From: Agelaius tricolor
Taxonomy: Eukaryota; Chordata; Aves; Passeriformes; Icteridae
Direction: 5' to 3'
DNA: 64,000 nt
NCBI GenBank assembly: GCA_023055355.1
Contig: JALJCS010000002.1
Location: 84,097,001-84,161,000, forward strand
The translations under genes and the position numbers were made by a program. Shown in pieces: positions 38,401 to 51,100 of the stretch (position 1 is its first letter; every line of letters starts with the position of its first letter). The notes under the pieces are model-generated. The model did not search any database and was not told where the DNA came from. It was given only the letters and a program-made list of their open reading frames with translations.

Positions 38401-39322
38401 CAGGCCTTCCAGATGCTGAGTGGCTGCTGTAGGGTGCACTAAAGCCCTCTCTGGAAGTGTCCTGAGACTGTCATGAAGCTTTGTGTCCCTCCTGTAGTGA
38501 GGCCCAGCTGCTCTGTCAAGAGAGAGCTGTAGCTCCCTTTCCATCAGCAGAGAGGTTCCTGCCTTCCCACAGCACAGGTCAGAACTGGGTCCCTTGTCCT
38601 CCTCCTGTGCACAAACTGACAAACAGGAACTGGTTCTGAATTAAACACAGCAAACTACAGCTCAGACAGGAGAGCAGGACCAGAGGGTGCCAGTTCTGCT
38701 GGCTTTCTTTGGTGTTGTCTCCTCTGGGGTTTTCCCAAGACCAGAGCTTTTGTTTTTTCTCAGAATGATCTGGTTTTTTCCCCCATCACCACCTTTCCAC
38801 AGTAAACTGTCTCTTTTTGGAGTTATTTCATTACCTCCTTTTTTAAGCATGACCCCTGCAAGATGTAGGCACCAAAGCCTGTGGCTCATGGTGGGAACAT
38901 GAACACCCCAGATCTTGCTGGCTGTGACCACTGCTCTGTGGAGATTTGCCAGAGTCAAACCACGTGTGAAGGTTGCACTGTAGGAAAAAAAAAAAAAAAG
39001 AAAGCCTGAAGGCAATCATCCATTGCATCTGCTGAATGCATGAGACTGAGCATCAGGGCTGGTCTGGGTCCTCCTGGCATCTCCAGCCCCCTCTGCAGTG
39101 CTGCAGGAGCTCACATGACCTGCTTGCCAGGGACCCAGTGCATTCCTTAGTGTCCAAAACCACCAGCAGTGAACATCACTGGGTTTCTCACTTTCTGCCC
39201 AAGTTCTCACTTTTCTTGAGACTTAGGGTTTCATTTAGAAAGTTCTCAGTTGTGTCTGCCACTGGTGCTGGGATCCAAGTCAGCCTCCTGAAGTAACTCA
39301 GCAAGGGATTGACCAGTGTAGT

Positions 39323-39385
39323 ATTCAGGTCATCCTGAAACTTTTGAGGTTTTTGCAGAATTCAGGTCACCCTAAAACTTCTCAG
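39323..39385 (+). repeat. 37-bp-period imperfect duplication
   Basis: ATTCAGGTCATCCTGAAACTT at 39323 recurs as ATTCAGGTCACCCTAAAACTT at 39360. Two imperfect copies with period 37 lie in noncoding sequence. Confidence 0.8.
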
Positions 39386-40427
39386 GGAATGAGGCTGAAG
39401 TAGGGAGGACATGCTTTTTCCCCTGAAATGAGTGAGGCGCATTAGAGACTCAAGCACTAATATAATGAAGGATTTCAGAAGGAGAAGCAAAACCCAGTGC
39501 AGCAATTAAAATTCTCCAGTGGGTCAGGATGAACAGGGGCCTGTGTGGGAAGGTCTCAAGGGTAGGGGGAGGACTTTTCCCCTTGATGTTGGTGCAAGCC
39601 TGTGGCCTTTCCCTGGGCTTGACTGCATTGCAGATGCCAGACAGAGAGAGCCCACTGCTTTTGTGGGAAATAACAGAGCAGGCAGCAACATCCCTGAGAG
39701 GTGTGAAATAAGGGGTCGGCTCAGGTTTCAGTGAGCACTGCTGCAGGGTGGCTGCAGAGGATGTTTGCACTTCTTGCACGTTCACACCTCAGTGTGGAAA
39801 AACTGAGCATAATCCCTGTCATAGAGCCCTTGCTTTTTGCTGGGAGCTGGGGATAGGTGTGAATTGGTGCCTGTTTGAAGGCTGGGTTTTGAGGGGTCAT
39901 TTCTTAATCCCTGGTCCAATTGTGCAGCCTTTATGATGGTGCAGGGGTGACAGCAGAACCAGGAAGCTGCTTTGCAGAGCACAGGCACATCCAACTTTTT
40001 CCATTGTCTTTTAGTTTGTATCATTTTCTGAAATCATGTGAAATAGGAAGCCTTACAAGGGGATTTACTGGGGAAGAAAGACCTGAAGTCTTCTTGGTTT
40101 TAGCACTGTCTGTCCTGTGGTTGCAAAGTGGTTGCCCCAAACATGTGCAGGCATCATTTTGAGTCAGTGTGAGAATCTGCCTGAGCCAAGGCTGGACCAT
40201 ATATCCCTGTTGGAAGTCTACAGGGGGTTGTTAGCTGGGTGTTACATGCAGCAAAAATGCAGCACCCTACCAGATGAGGCTGTGATAAGGATAGGCCTCA
40301 GGGTGCAGTTAACACAAAACAGTGTTACCACATGTGCAGGGATGTAAACCAGGTCTCAGCATAGTTAACAGCTCAAACAGTTCATAGTGCCTTAAAAAAT
40401 AATATGCTGCTGTTGTAATTTTTGCAG

Positions 40428-41690
40428 GGGTACTTCTCAGCTGCACTGTCCTGATGTTGAAGGGGAAATGCTCTCTGAAAATAGAAGACAACTCTATTTT
40501 CCTGCCTGGGTGAGAGAGTGTGCTGTGACTCCAAGTCTCAAACCGCGCTTGTGGAGGCACAGTGGGAAGAAATATTCTCATGGAGCATCACCATGGAATT
40601 GTTGATAGTGCCAAAGTCCTACTACTGCATTACAAAAGAGAAGAAAGAAAGAGGAAAGGGTCCTTGTACATAGTTTTCTCTTAGTTTCTCTCCCACCCAC
40701 TTTCCTGCCCTGCCTCTTCCTCTACTGGAACAGATTTGTACAACATAAAAATTTTGTTAATTTTTTTAATAGGTGCAAGTTATTCTTGCATAAAATGCAA
40801 TTGAGAAATTTTGGGGTTGGTTGGGGGGAGGGAGGTGTCTTTTGTGGAGGAGGGAGATTTTTTTTTCCTGAAGTGTTTTAAGAAAGAGTTGCAATCTTTT
40901 GGAGTTGTCTTGGTGCAGATCAACACCTGAGCCCAGATCCCCACTCCAGTTTACATTTCAGACCAGTTAAACATGTTCTGGAGCAGTGGGGTTTGTTTTT
41001 TTGTTTTTTTCTCTTGTTGTTTTGACTTTTTTGTTTTGTTCTATGGCCACCTGCTACTGATTGAAATATTTAAATCTCTGCTTTTCCATGCTCCTACAAG
41101 GCAAGTCTTCTCCAGCTCCTGTACTTCACTTTTCACCAGCCAGCCCCAGCTGTGGGTCTCTGAAGATTTGGCCAGAATGCCTTTTTTTGATCGTTGGTTT
41201 GGTTTTGGGGTTTTTTTAGCACTTTTTGTTTAAACATGCATTACAACTCCCAGAGGGGTTGGAATGAGGAAATGAAGATGCTTCATAATCCAAATTTATT
41301 TGTGTTTCTTTGGCTGGTACAGTGATGGACACCATAACCAGCAGCTGCCCTCCAGCTTTAGACGTTGTAGCGCACAACAGAAGTTTCTTATTAACCCTTG
41401 CCACTAAATTTTTAGATCACTCTTAGGTTCCTGAGTGCACTTTTTTTCAAATACTGCTAATTTGGATTTGTGTGGGGATGTCTGTCTGTGCATGTGTGAG
41501 GAGGGAGCAGAGGGGAGCAGGAGCCTGGGTGCAAGAGCTGCCCAGTGAGTTCCTCTGAGGAGCTGGGGTTGGAGAACTTGCCCACCTTTCAGTGTGCTGC
41601 ACAAACAGGATGTAGGGAGTTTGAATAAATCCAACTTTTCTAACTTGTTGCTCATTTGTTGTAGCTCAATAAAACAAAGGCTAAAAATTT
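40428..41690 (+). other. ZHX2: Probable noncoding last exon (3'UTR) of ZHX2
   Basis: The acceptor is TGTTGTAATTTTTGCAG with AG at 40426-40427. From here about 1.26 kb run to an AATAAA at 41668-41673. The length agrees with the 3'UTR exon expected for this gene, and the composition (T-rich patches, AATTTTTTTAATAGG near 40760, a G-rich stretch at 40813-40851) is UTR-like. No coding sequence is present. The assignment rests on position, acceptor and poly(A) signal, not on a remembered match. Confidence 0.5.
41668..41673 (+). terminator. ZHX2: ZHX2 poly(A) signal AATAAA
   Basis: AATAAA is followed 25-55 nt later by a T- and GT-rich element (TTTTTTCTCAACTC, then TTTTGTTTTAC, at about 41699-41722). 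That is the expected cleavage-site arrangement. A second overlapping signal pair sits at 41728-41737 and could serve as an alternative. Confidence 0.55.
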
Positions 41691-43618
41691 TGGAAACTTT
41701 TTTCTCAACTCTTTTGTTTTACTCTAAAATAAATAAAACCCAAGAAAACCAAACCCCACCCACCCTCAGCCCAAACTTTGTGCACAGGAGTTTGATGTCT
41801 TTAGAGCTGCAATGAGGGTTTTACTGGTTTTGCAGAATGTGGCAAATGCTAACTGTATTAAAGTGAACTCCATGAATACTAATGTTGATTCCCCCCTGTC
41901 AGTGAGCTGTTTCCTGCAGGAAGGATGCAGACAGTGCCTGGGAACAAGCCTTTGGGGAACACCTCTTATTTTGATTGCAGATTCACAAACCGAACAAATG
42001 AATGAAACCAGCCCTGTGATTCACCCATATGGAGTTATTTTTATTAATCAGCACAACATATAACTGTAGAGGGAGGTTTGCAGTGGGTGGCAACAAGTGA
42101 ATTCCCTTGCAGTAAAGGTGTCTGGTTCCTTGCTGAAGAGGAGTGACTGGATGGGGCAGCCCTTTGTTTGCTGCATTTGTGTGCAAAAGGTGGGGAAGTG
42201 ACAGCAGCAGCTCCCTGGGCAGAGGCAGCCAGACAGGGAGCATGCACATGTCCCATCACACACAGCTCAGGTGCTCATCTGCAGGGTGGGGGCAGATGCC
42301 TGTGCAGTCATGGGTGCACAGAGCAGGTGACCAAAAAGAAAATGCATCTGGAGATGCTTGTCCAGAACTCCAAAGCTGTAACTGAAACTAATTGCCACTT
42401 CTCTTTCTACTGCTTGTATGAAAGGATGGTAATAATTTAATTGCCCTTGTGAAGTTTTTAACAGCCACTTGATGGCTTAGTCTTGCAGTTTGCATCTCTC
42501 CTGTCTGACATGAGCTGTACATCTGTGTGTTTGGAGCACTGACCTACTTAACTAGCAGTGCTCCTGGGGAGCTTAGGAAGAACAAGACCCACCTGGGTTT
42601 TTCTGTATTTGTGCATCCCAGATACAGTGGATTAGGGCACAGGACTGGGGCTCTCAGAGATCTCTGCAATTCGAATGAAACAATGGCAGTGGCCCTGCAG
42701 TCTCTCATCACACAGCTAATACATCTGAGGCTGTCCCCAGCAAGCAGGCTGGCACATCTTGGCCAGGGTGGCAGCCTGGTGGCACTGAGGGGCTCTGTGC
42801 AGGCAGGTCATGGTGTGGTACCAAACCTTCAGAGCCCACAGAGCCAAGCCCGGGACCCCTTTAGGCTGAGCTTGGAGCAGCCCAGGTGCCCCAGAGGCTG
42901 CCTGAGTGTGGCTGGCAGAGCTGGGCAGTGGCAACAGGCTTTGTGTTTAATTAACACAGCACAGTGACTGCGTTCCTAGGAGAGTGCCAGAGCAAGGGAC
43001 AAAGGGGACATTGTTTGTGCACGGCAGCCATTGGGGACAGGGCCCTGGGCTTTCACTGCACACCATGAAAATGCTGCTGACACCGAGTTTCCACCTTAAT
43101 TCCTTCCTCCCACAGCCCTGCAGCCCCAGAGCTGCTGAGGAGCACGGCCAGCAGGGCCTGTCCTGGCAGAGCCCTGCAGCGAGGGGCCAGCTCAGGACAG
43201 CCTTTCCAGCCTTTCCCCCAGCAGCAGCAGTCCCTGGGGCTCAGGTGCTGATTGATGCCTCCCACAAGGCATTTTAACCTAAGTGTTGAAGTTTCTAATC
43301 AGAAGAAATCTAGTTAAACACAAAATAAAAATAAATCAGATTTTCAAACTTGTACAAGATTAAAATGTGGCTTGTAGAAAAATCTGTCACTGGGAAGTCA
43401 GTAACACCTTGAATTTGGTGGCCTCTCCTTTTTAAATTTTGTCTGATTTTTACTGACAAGGATTTTCATTCTTCTGCTTGGTCCATAAGATGCTGGGAAG
43501 CTCTGTACTGGTGTTAGAGATCTGGGGGCTCCCAGTACATCATAACACACAATTTAGACATGTCAGAAGCCTTATTAAATGTGAACAGTGAGAGAGCACT
43601 CAGACAACACAGAAGGGC

Positions 43619-43830
43619 ATCACAGAATGGTTTGGATCACAAGGAACATGTAAAGATCATCTCATTCATCACCACTGCACTGGGCAGGAACATCTTTCAA
43701 TAGATCAGGTGGCTCAAAGCCCCATTTAACCAAGCCTTGGGAACTTCTGGGGCAGCAACTCAAGCAACCATAAACTCCCTGCAGTCCAAATTATTCAGTT
43801 CAGTTTTCTCAAATACTATTTTTTTAAGGA
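43619..43830 (-). mobile_element. CR1 LINE 3'-end relic (antisense)
   Basis: ATCACAGAATGGTTTGGATC at 43619 starts the match. GTAAAGATCATCTCATTC, CACTGCACTGGGCAGGAACA, CAATAGATCAGGTGGCTCA and AGCCCCATTTAACCAAGCCTT follow in order. This is collinear with the reverse complement of the avian CR1 3' end for roughly 150-200 bp. It is 5' truncated and noncoding. Confidence 0.85.
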
Positions 43831-45431
43831 AGAAAAATAAAAAAAGCTCTTCACTTTTCAATCACAATTGTGCAGTAGCATCATTTCTTACCTCAAATCT
43901 CCAATTCTGACCTTTGGGAATTTCATTTCAAGTGTCACTCTGAAATTCAGCCAGTGATTGGGGCAAGAAACCTGCACCTGCAGGGTGAAACTCAGTAGCT
44001 GCAGGGATCATTCTAGGGAGAAGGAGTGTCCCAGCACCATGTGGACTAGTAAAAACTGGAAGGAAAGTGCTGGGTTATACAAGAAATCTGAGTGATTATG
44101 AGCATAATGATAATTATGTGATGATAACCTAGAGAAATACACACACAGGTAAAATGGCAACCAAGATAAGTAATATTTATGCATTGTATTTGCCATCAGT
44201 AGAAATTTAACCACTTAAACATTCTTCATCTTGTAGCTCTCAGATATTCTTAGGCAGCAAAAAGATGCATCCTGAAATCTTACCAGTTTACAGAAGGTGG
44301 AAAAGAATAAATTTCAGAAGCACATAAGACAACATTGTAGGAAGTTCATTTGACATCTTGTTAGCAAGGAGAGAGCACACCAGCAATGGAAAGGAACTTT
44401 TTTCACTGTCTGCTGGGTAAAAAGAGAAACCTGAGCAGGAAATCTTCTGCTAGACTAATGGAAAGCAGCTATGAATGGGGCCTAACTCCAAAAATATTCA
44501 TAATACAGCAGGAAAAGTGAATGCATTCAGTGAAAGCAAGAGAATGTCAGCTACACAGTGAAGGAATGGAAAGGCAGCATAAAAAGCACCAGGCAGGGTT
44601 TCTGGGGTGTTATGCAGTTGAATTATCCCAATCAGATTATTGCAAGCTCTGGCTAGGACACAGGTAAGAGCTGAGTGACCGGGTAATTGTCAGAGCAAAT
44701 CACACAGCAAGCAAAAGCAGAGGGGTCTGTGGTTTTCTTATTTCCCTCCAACTGATGCACCAAAATGGTAGTTACAATTATATTAAAATTCTCATCATTT
44801 ACATGTACCTAACACATCCAGCAAGCTGGCTCAGGCACAGTAAATGGGACATCTTTGTAGTTTCCTCAGTACACAAACTCACCCTTACCTTCCTCTTTTT
44901 AAAAAAATCTTTTTTAAAAGTCTGGATCATCCCAGTGCAATATATTGTGTCAAATTTAGTGTGCAGCAATTTTACGCTAAAAAATAATTAGTTTTGGAAA
45001 CATCTATAAGACAGCTAAAGGAATAAAAGCAGTAACCCAAGTTTATGGACAGAGAAACTGATATGTATGCAGGTAGTCATAAGACTGCTGAATAAATGTG
45101 TTAAAGGTAAGAGCTGAGTTCAGCTTGGCCTAGTCTTGGCTTCCCAACAAGGAAGCTTCATTTTATATTGGTATCAAGTCATTGCTCTTTCATTGGCATT
45201 TCTGAGCCTTTCACTCTACAAGGGGCAAAGGCACAAGGGCAGAAATGAGCAGCCTGGGACTGGGGAGTTGCAGAGACCCTCATCCCACACAGTCCTGCCA
45301 GGACATGGTTCTTCTCCTGCCCAGGCCTCCAGGTAGAGCTTTCACCTTCCTGCCTTAATTCCTTCCACCTTTAAGTCTCTTCCTGAACATCCTCCATCCA
45401 TCTTCCTTTCCCAGGGACCCATTTTGGGCAG

Positions 45432-45900
45432 TGTTGTGGTTTAACCCCTGCTGGCACCTCTGCCCTACACAGCTGCTCACTGACTCCCCCTCAGCTGGAT
45501 GGGGAGGAGAATTGGGAGGGTAAAAGTGGGAAAACTCGTGGGTTGAGATAAAGCCAGTTTAATAGGTAAAGATAAAGCCATGTACACAAGCAATGCAAAC
45601 AAGGAATTCATTAACATCCATGGCAGGCAGGTGTTCAGCCTTCTCCAGGAGAACAGGGCCCCACCACGTGTAACAGTGACTTGGGAAAACAAACACCATT
45701 GCTCTGGACATCCCACTCCTCCTTCCTTCTTCCCCAGCTGTTATTGCTGAGGATGACCAGTGGTTTGGGATATTACAGAATCACAGAGTAGTTTGAGCTG
45801 GAAGGGACCTTGCTATATTCAACTGAATAAAGCACAAATCCAAAACACACCCCCAAACCAGCTAAAGAAAATCAACTCTACCACAACCAAAACCAGCACA
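45432..45900 (-). mobile_element. Solo LTR of an avian endogenous retrovirus, internally rearranged
   Basis: On the minus strand the element begins TGTGCTGGTTTTGG (at 45900) and ends GGGTTAAACCACAACA (at 45432), so it has TG...CA ends. The + strand contains AAAACTCGTGGGTTGAGATA and AGTTTAATAGGTAAAG blocks that I recognise from a widespread bird LTR. No gag, pol or env sequence is present, so it is a solo LTR and inert as a virus. The middle part expected in related copies is missing. In its place, at about 45774-45829, is a short CR1-type tail. No clear target-site duplication is visible. Family naming would need a repeat library. Confidence 0.8.
45774..45829 (-). mobile_element. CR1 3' tail fragment inside the LTR
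   Basis: TACAGAATCACAGAGTAG, followed by TTTGAGCTGGAAGGGACCTTG, is the antisense form of the CR1 3' end, including its octamer-type terminus. Only about 55 bp of CR1 are present. LTR sequence resumes at about AGCACAAATCC (45831). Confidence 0.75.
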
Positions 45901-47398
45901 GGGGACCCCAGGGAGAGGTGCCAGGTGCTCCCCCCAGCCTGGGTAACATTTCTGGCCATTGCTGCAGCTGCTGTTTTATTCCCACACAGAGGGAATTTCC
46001 TTTTCCATTACAGCAGGAGGTCACAGCATGCCAACTTTATAAACACATCAGCACCTGCAATTGAGCCCCTCATGGTTTAAGGAGTGTTGTTATCTCCTCA
46101 GACCAAGAAGCATGGAACCATTCAGCCTCTTTGGCCTCCCTGAACCCCTCACACCAAATCCTTAATACCAAAAGGCATTTTGCCACACAGAGGCACATAA
46201 CATGTATGTGTACCTATATGTTCCAATTTGACATACTTTGCTTTTTAAGTCCTCCCATAACCCCAGCAGTCCCTGTCATCTCTGTGCCAGGGCAGGAATT
46301 TAAATCAGCACTCTTTTTGATTGATTGGTATATTTATTCATTATTGTTTGTGACACATTTGGAGACAGCCCCTGCACATGCTAAGAGCAAGGGGACACCA
46401 CTGGAGCATCTGCAACAGAAACAGGATGCCAGAGGTTTTGGCACTGTCAGCCCCATTATAGAGAGGGTGAGTAGGAATACCCCAGGTTGAGAAGCACAGC
46501 TCCAAACCTCTCCTCCAGCCCAGACTGAGCTATCACCATACTTTAACCACAACTGAGCCAACAGCAGGCAAAGAGCACTTGGGTTGGGGTGAGGGTCCAG
46601 AGGTTTGACCCAGCATGGCCCAGGTGAAGAGCCCAGAGCCAGGAGTGCAAGCCAAGACCTACCCCTGCATCTGATGGCTGGCATGCTCTAAGGCTCCCTT
46701 ATTAGGGATTTAAACAAAAGGAATTTTAATCTTTTTTTTTTCTTTTTAATGCCAGCATTTGAATAGGGAGGGGGAATGGAAATTTTAACACAAAGCACAA
46801 AAACTGAAGGTCATGGAAAGGCAAGGAAGACATTGCCTCCATTAATATTGAAAGGAAGACCAACCCTGCTGTATCAGAGTAAAAAAATGAATACTTCTTT
46901 TGATTGGGAAGAAAGTTTCTCCATGCCTGGTTGCAGTGCAGCCTTGCACATTGGAGACTGCTGAGGCTGAGAGCAAGGAGAATTAATTACTTTGCTTTTT
47001 GAAGCATGGACTGCTCTGCTCTGCTGTGCCAGCTTCAAGAATGATAAGCACTTATCCAAAGAGTGCAGTTTTGTCCTCCAGCGTGGGAGTTTTGCCCATC
47101 TAAATCACAGGAGGCTGCTGAGGCTTTGTTTTGTTTTCTTCATACTTGGCCTGCACTTGAACCTGGACATCACCATTCTCTTTTCAGACTCACATTGAGC
47201 AGTTTTGTGCCATCCCAGGGAGGGACACTGGACTGAGCACTGGGCTGGCCACCAAGTGCCCTGGTGTCACTGTGCCCAGCCCTGTCCCAGAGTGGGGCTG
47301 CTGCCACCCTGGCACAGCACAGCCCCACGGCCCAGACAAGGCTTTGCCAAACATGAACTTGTCTCCAGATCACCTCCTGTCAGAGGATTCTGCTTTTG

Positions 47399-47530
47399 TA
47401 GAATCACAGCATATGCTGAGCTGGAAGGGACCCATCAGGATCATTGAGTCCAATTCCTGGCCCTGCATGGGATACCCAAGAATCACACCCTGTGCCTGAG
47501 TTTCAAGGGCATTTCAACATCTAAACAAAA
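47399..47530 (-). mobile_element. CR1 LINE 3'-end (antisense), well preserved
   Basis: AGAATCACAGCATATGCTGA, GAGCTGGAAGGGACCCATCA, GGATCATTGAGTCCAATTCC and TGGCCCTGCATGGG run in order, then AGAATCACACCCTGTGCCTGA. This matches the antisense 3' end of the younger CR1 types of neoavian birds. It is the best-preserved CR1 in the window and the strongest taxonomic marker. It is 5' truncated with no ORF. Confidence 0.92.
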
Positions 47531-48106
47531 GTGAAATACACCTCTCTCTGAGGGAGCAAGGGTGGCACTGAACAGTGTCTTCAGCACTTTGTCCTCAACT
47601 AGGCAGCAGCAGAATAGGCTTATTGATAATGTGTGTGGCCTTTTGGCCTATTTTGTTGAGTCTCTTATACCTCCCACTCTCACTTATTCATTTAGAAGGT
47701 GATTTTTTTTTTTATCCAAGTGACTTGGGAACTGAAGTCATATAGGTTGATGAAAATTTCCTGCTTTACTTACAAATAACTTCCAGGTGGCCCTTAGCAG
47801 GAGAGAAATGGTTTTGCTCAGTAAAAGCACAACCCATTAATTCAGGGCATCTGCAGATGCTGCTGCACTGACCTTCATCAGGCAAAATTACAGTGTTTAA
47901 ATTTTCACTGTAGTGTTGACACCCCTTCTGAAAAGGAGCAGTTCCCACCTCTCCCAAAGCCACTGCTTGTGGCCATCTGCAACTTCAGCTTGCCAGTCAT
48001 GACTCCCAGTGCTCCTCCTCATCCCAGCTTTTTGGCAAAAGCTGTTGATTTACCTAAGCAGTTGCAAAAGAACCTCAGGACACAGGCATGGGGCAGTTTT
48101 TAAATG

Positions 48107-48127
48107 AAGTCTGTTTTAAACAGACTT
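48107..48127. repeat. 21-bp inverted repeat (10-bp arms)
   Basis: AAGTCTGTTT and AAACAGACTT are separated by one T. They form a perfect inverted repeat with a 1-nt centre in intergenic DNA. Confidence 0.9.
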
Positions 48128-51100
48128 TTCCAGCAATACTCAGTGAACCTCATCCCAGTTGTCTGTAGAGCCAAAACTGGTATCTCCTCTGCATCCTGCA
48201 CACTGAAGTTCTTAACTCATCTTCACAGCCACAGCATTAATAATTTTTTTAAATAATCCAATATGCCAAACATAAGACTACATAAAAAAGCTACTTGGAG
48301 CTTATCAGGTTGTATCATCCATTTCTTGATGCCAGCTAGAACTGCCTGATTTCCATGCCTGGCATAACTTGTATTCATTTGATACTACTGAAACACAGTC
48401 ACCAGCACCTAAGCAAGTCAAGAATCAGGCTGACAGACAAGAAAAATCAGCACTTCTTTTCAATCATGTTCTCCCTGAATTATCTTATGCAGGTAACCAT
48501 TTCTTAATTGACACCCATGCTTGTTCAACACTAGATCAGTCCTTCAAATATGACCCCAGGCTAAGAGCTTCTTAAACCCATCACCATTCAGGTTGCAAGA
48601 CAGATGTACAGGGGTGGGGAAAACATAGTTATGCCCAAATGGTCGCTGTTGTAACTGCTATTCAAAAAGAGGGAGTGCAGGTCTAAGGCACCAATATAAC
48701 TTTTATTTGAAGTCCCTTCCCACCCTTATTCCCCAGCTCTTTACCAGGGCTGCAGTGCCAGTCAGTGGCTGTTTTTCTGGCAAACACATAGCAAAGCCTG
48801 ACACACAGTGGCATACTCAGAAAAAAATGCAAGTCTACAAAATTGCCCTTGTTTATTGGCTTTACAATTGCTCCCTGCCCAGAAGCACCTAAGAGCAAGC
48901 TCACCTGTTGGCATATACTTAACAAAGCTTGCAATTTTAAGATACTACTCTGAAAGGGAAAAAGATTAAATTTTCATAGTTCAGAGAGTGAGTGATTTGG
49001 CCCATAGATTATTTTCACCTCAGATCAAAGAAAAGCAAAGCAGTGATACAGCAAGGTACATATCCAGTGTAAATGATCTTGGCAGTGACAACAGTGCTGA
49101 GTTGCAGAACACCAAATGTGAGGGAGATGCCATGTGCTGCTGGGGGGCTGCTGGGGACACACAGCCCTGCCCCAGTGTCCCACACCCTGCTGCCCAACTG
49201 GCACTGCCAGGGCAGGGTGTGCCACCAAATCCCCTGAGAGCGAGCAGGAGCGAGCCCTTCCCCATGCATTAAAAACCAGCTCACCCCATGGAGAGCGACT
49301 GAATTCCCTCTGGCTTTGCAGCCATGAGGGCATTAGGACCAAACTACTCTGAGACAGCCCTGCCCAGGGTCAGAGTGCTGCCTTCATGGTCACAGAGGAA
49401 CAATCAATCACTTTCCTGCTTCCTACTCTTTTCCCTGGATTCCTCCTGCTTTCCCTCCCCTTCAGCACCATGCCCATGCATCCTCTTCAGCAGGGATTTT
49501 CCTCTAAACAATGCAGCCAGGGGTCATGATTAATCAGTTTTCCATACTCCATTTCCCTGCTCATTGTCCCACCACTTGTTAGGAACCTTATCTTTATTAG
49601 CTGGTCGTATCATGACTTGATTACACATTAACAGAAACTCCTTCCTCAGCAGGGTTTCCTTGTGGCTTCAGAGGGCAGCTCTGTGGAATGAGCCACCCCA
49701 CTAGAGGCAGCCTTGGAAGCCTCTGATCTCATTCAAGATGCACAAGGGGACACAGAAAGGTCTAGCAGAACTCTGAGGAACTGGCAAGAGCAGATTTAGA
49801 AGACAAAGACTTTCTATAGGGGGGCAGACACATTAGCTTGTGTTGTTTGTATTAAATTATACAGTAAATATTTGGGCCTGATAAGCTGTGCTCTAACAGC
49901 AGCTACAGAACTGAGATCCTTCAGCACAGAAACTGCATCCAGCTAAAACATCCCCCTGCCCACTTAGCTACTTAACCAGATAATACTGCCCTAGGGCCTG
50001 TTGGTATCTGCCTGCTTTCAAGAAATTAGACTGATACAGTTCCTAGAGATTTACCAGACCTTCAAGGTGCCCCAGTATCACCACACCTACACCTCCAATA
50101 CAGGATTTTCTCCTCTAATTCTACTACCACCTTGCCCAAGAAGGTTAAATGACATCAACTTATATCAATGGCTCTTACTATTTTCTTCTTTTCTTGAAAG
50201 ATTCATTACACAGAGGAATTTGCTATTTGAAAATGACAGAATAATGGGTGCAAGGTGGGGGGAAATGCTTTCTTAGAGATGAGAAAAGTAATTTCTAAAT
50301 GGGTGGGTCTGTGAACCCCACGAATCCATCTCTTGTGAAGGCAATGGTTCATCCAAGGACCTACAGCCTGGTGAGACCTGTGTCCCTCTTACTTACACCT
50401 GACCAGTGTCAGACAGTCCAGGAGAGAAGCAAGCAGAGCTCACTATTTGGGTAATCATAGCCTCCCTTGTGTTTGGGAAGAGTGACATGTCTGCAGTGAC
50501 ACAGCAATGACTGCACACTCCCCTCTGCTCCCAAAACAGTCCATGCACATCCCCATGGGGTGGCTCTGAAGTACAGAAACAAAGAGAAGGTTTGGAGAAA
50601 GCACTAGATGCTCAGTTACAACAGCTACAAAAAGACTGGGTAAGACAGCACAAAAACCTCTTCCTCTGAAGCAGCAACTCCAAAAACTCAAGTGGCATTT
50701 AAGGACAAGAATTCTTGAGTTAAACTAGTTACATTCATCAGATCATCTGAGAGAACAAGTAGCTGATAGCTGGAAAACAGAGATGGATGTAAGCAAGGGA
50801 AGAGGTATTAGACTGGTTATCACCTAAAGGGGTGAAAAAATAGAGATTGGTAATTTCCTGCCTGCATGACAGACAGCAGAAGAGGCAAGAAAGATTATAA
50901 ATTGCTATAAACCCAGTATTGCTACTGGGCACTTGAAATACATGATTTCAAGTAGCAAGGCTCAACTTCTGGAAATGGTTTGGAGTACTTTATATATGAT
51001 GGCAGTCACAGCAGGCAATGGGTGAAGATCCCTGTTACAGGCTGCCCAGGCTCTCTAAACTAATGAGGATTTACATTCTGCAGGTGCATCTGGTGCCCCT

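Larger units (their letters stand above)
35288..40427 (+). other. ZHX2: Presumed ZHX2 3'UTR intron
   Basis: About 5.1 kb separate the donor after the stop codon from the likely terminal-exon acceptor. No coding sequence is recognised. An ATTAAA at 35445-35450 could allow early polyadenylation. There is a 15-nt A tract at 38985-38999, a G-rich run at about 36026-36038 and a 37-bp imperfect duplication at 39323-39385. Nothing else stands out. Confidence 0.55.

Noticed and set aside
49463..49482. REST/NRSE-like half site (TTCAGCACCATG)
   Set aside because: The second half (GGACAGC type) is absent, so it is below what would be convincing.
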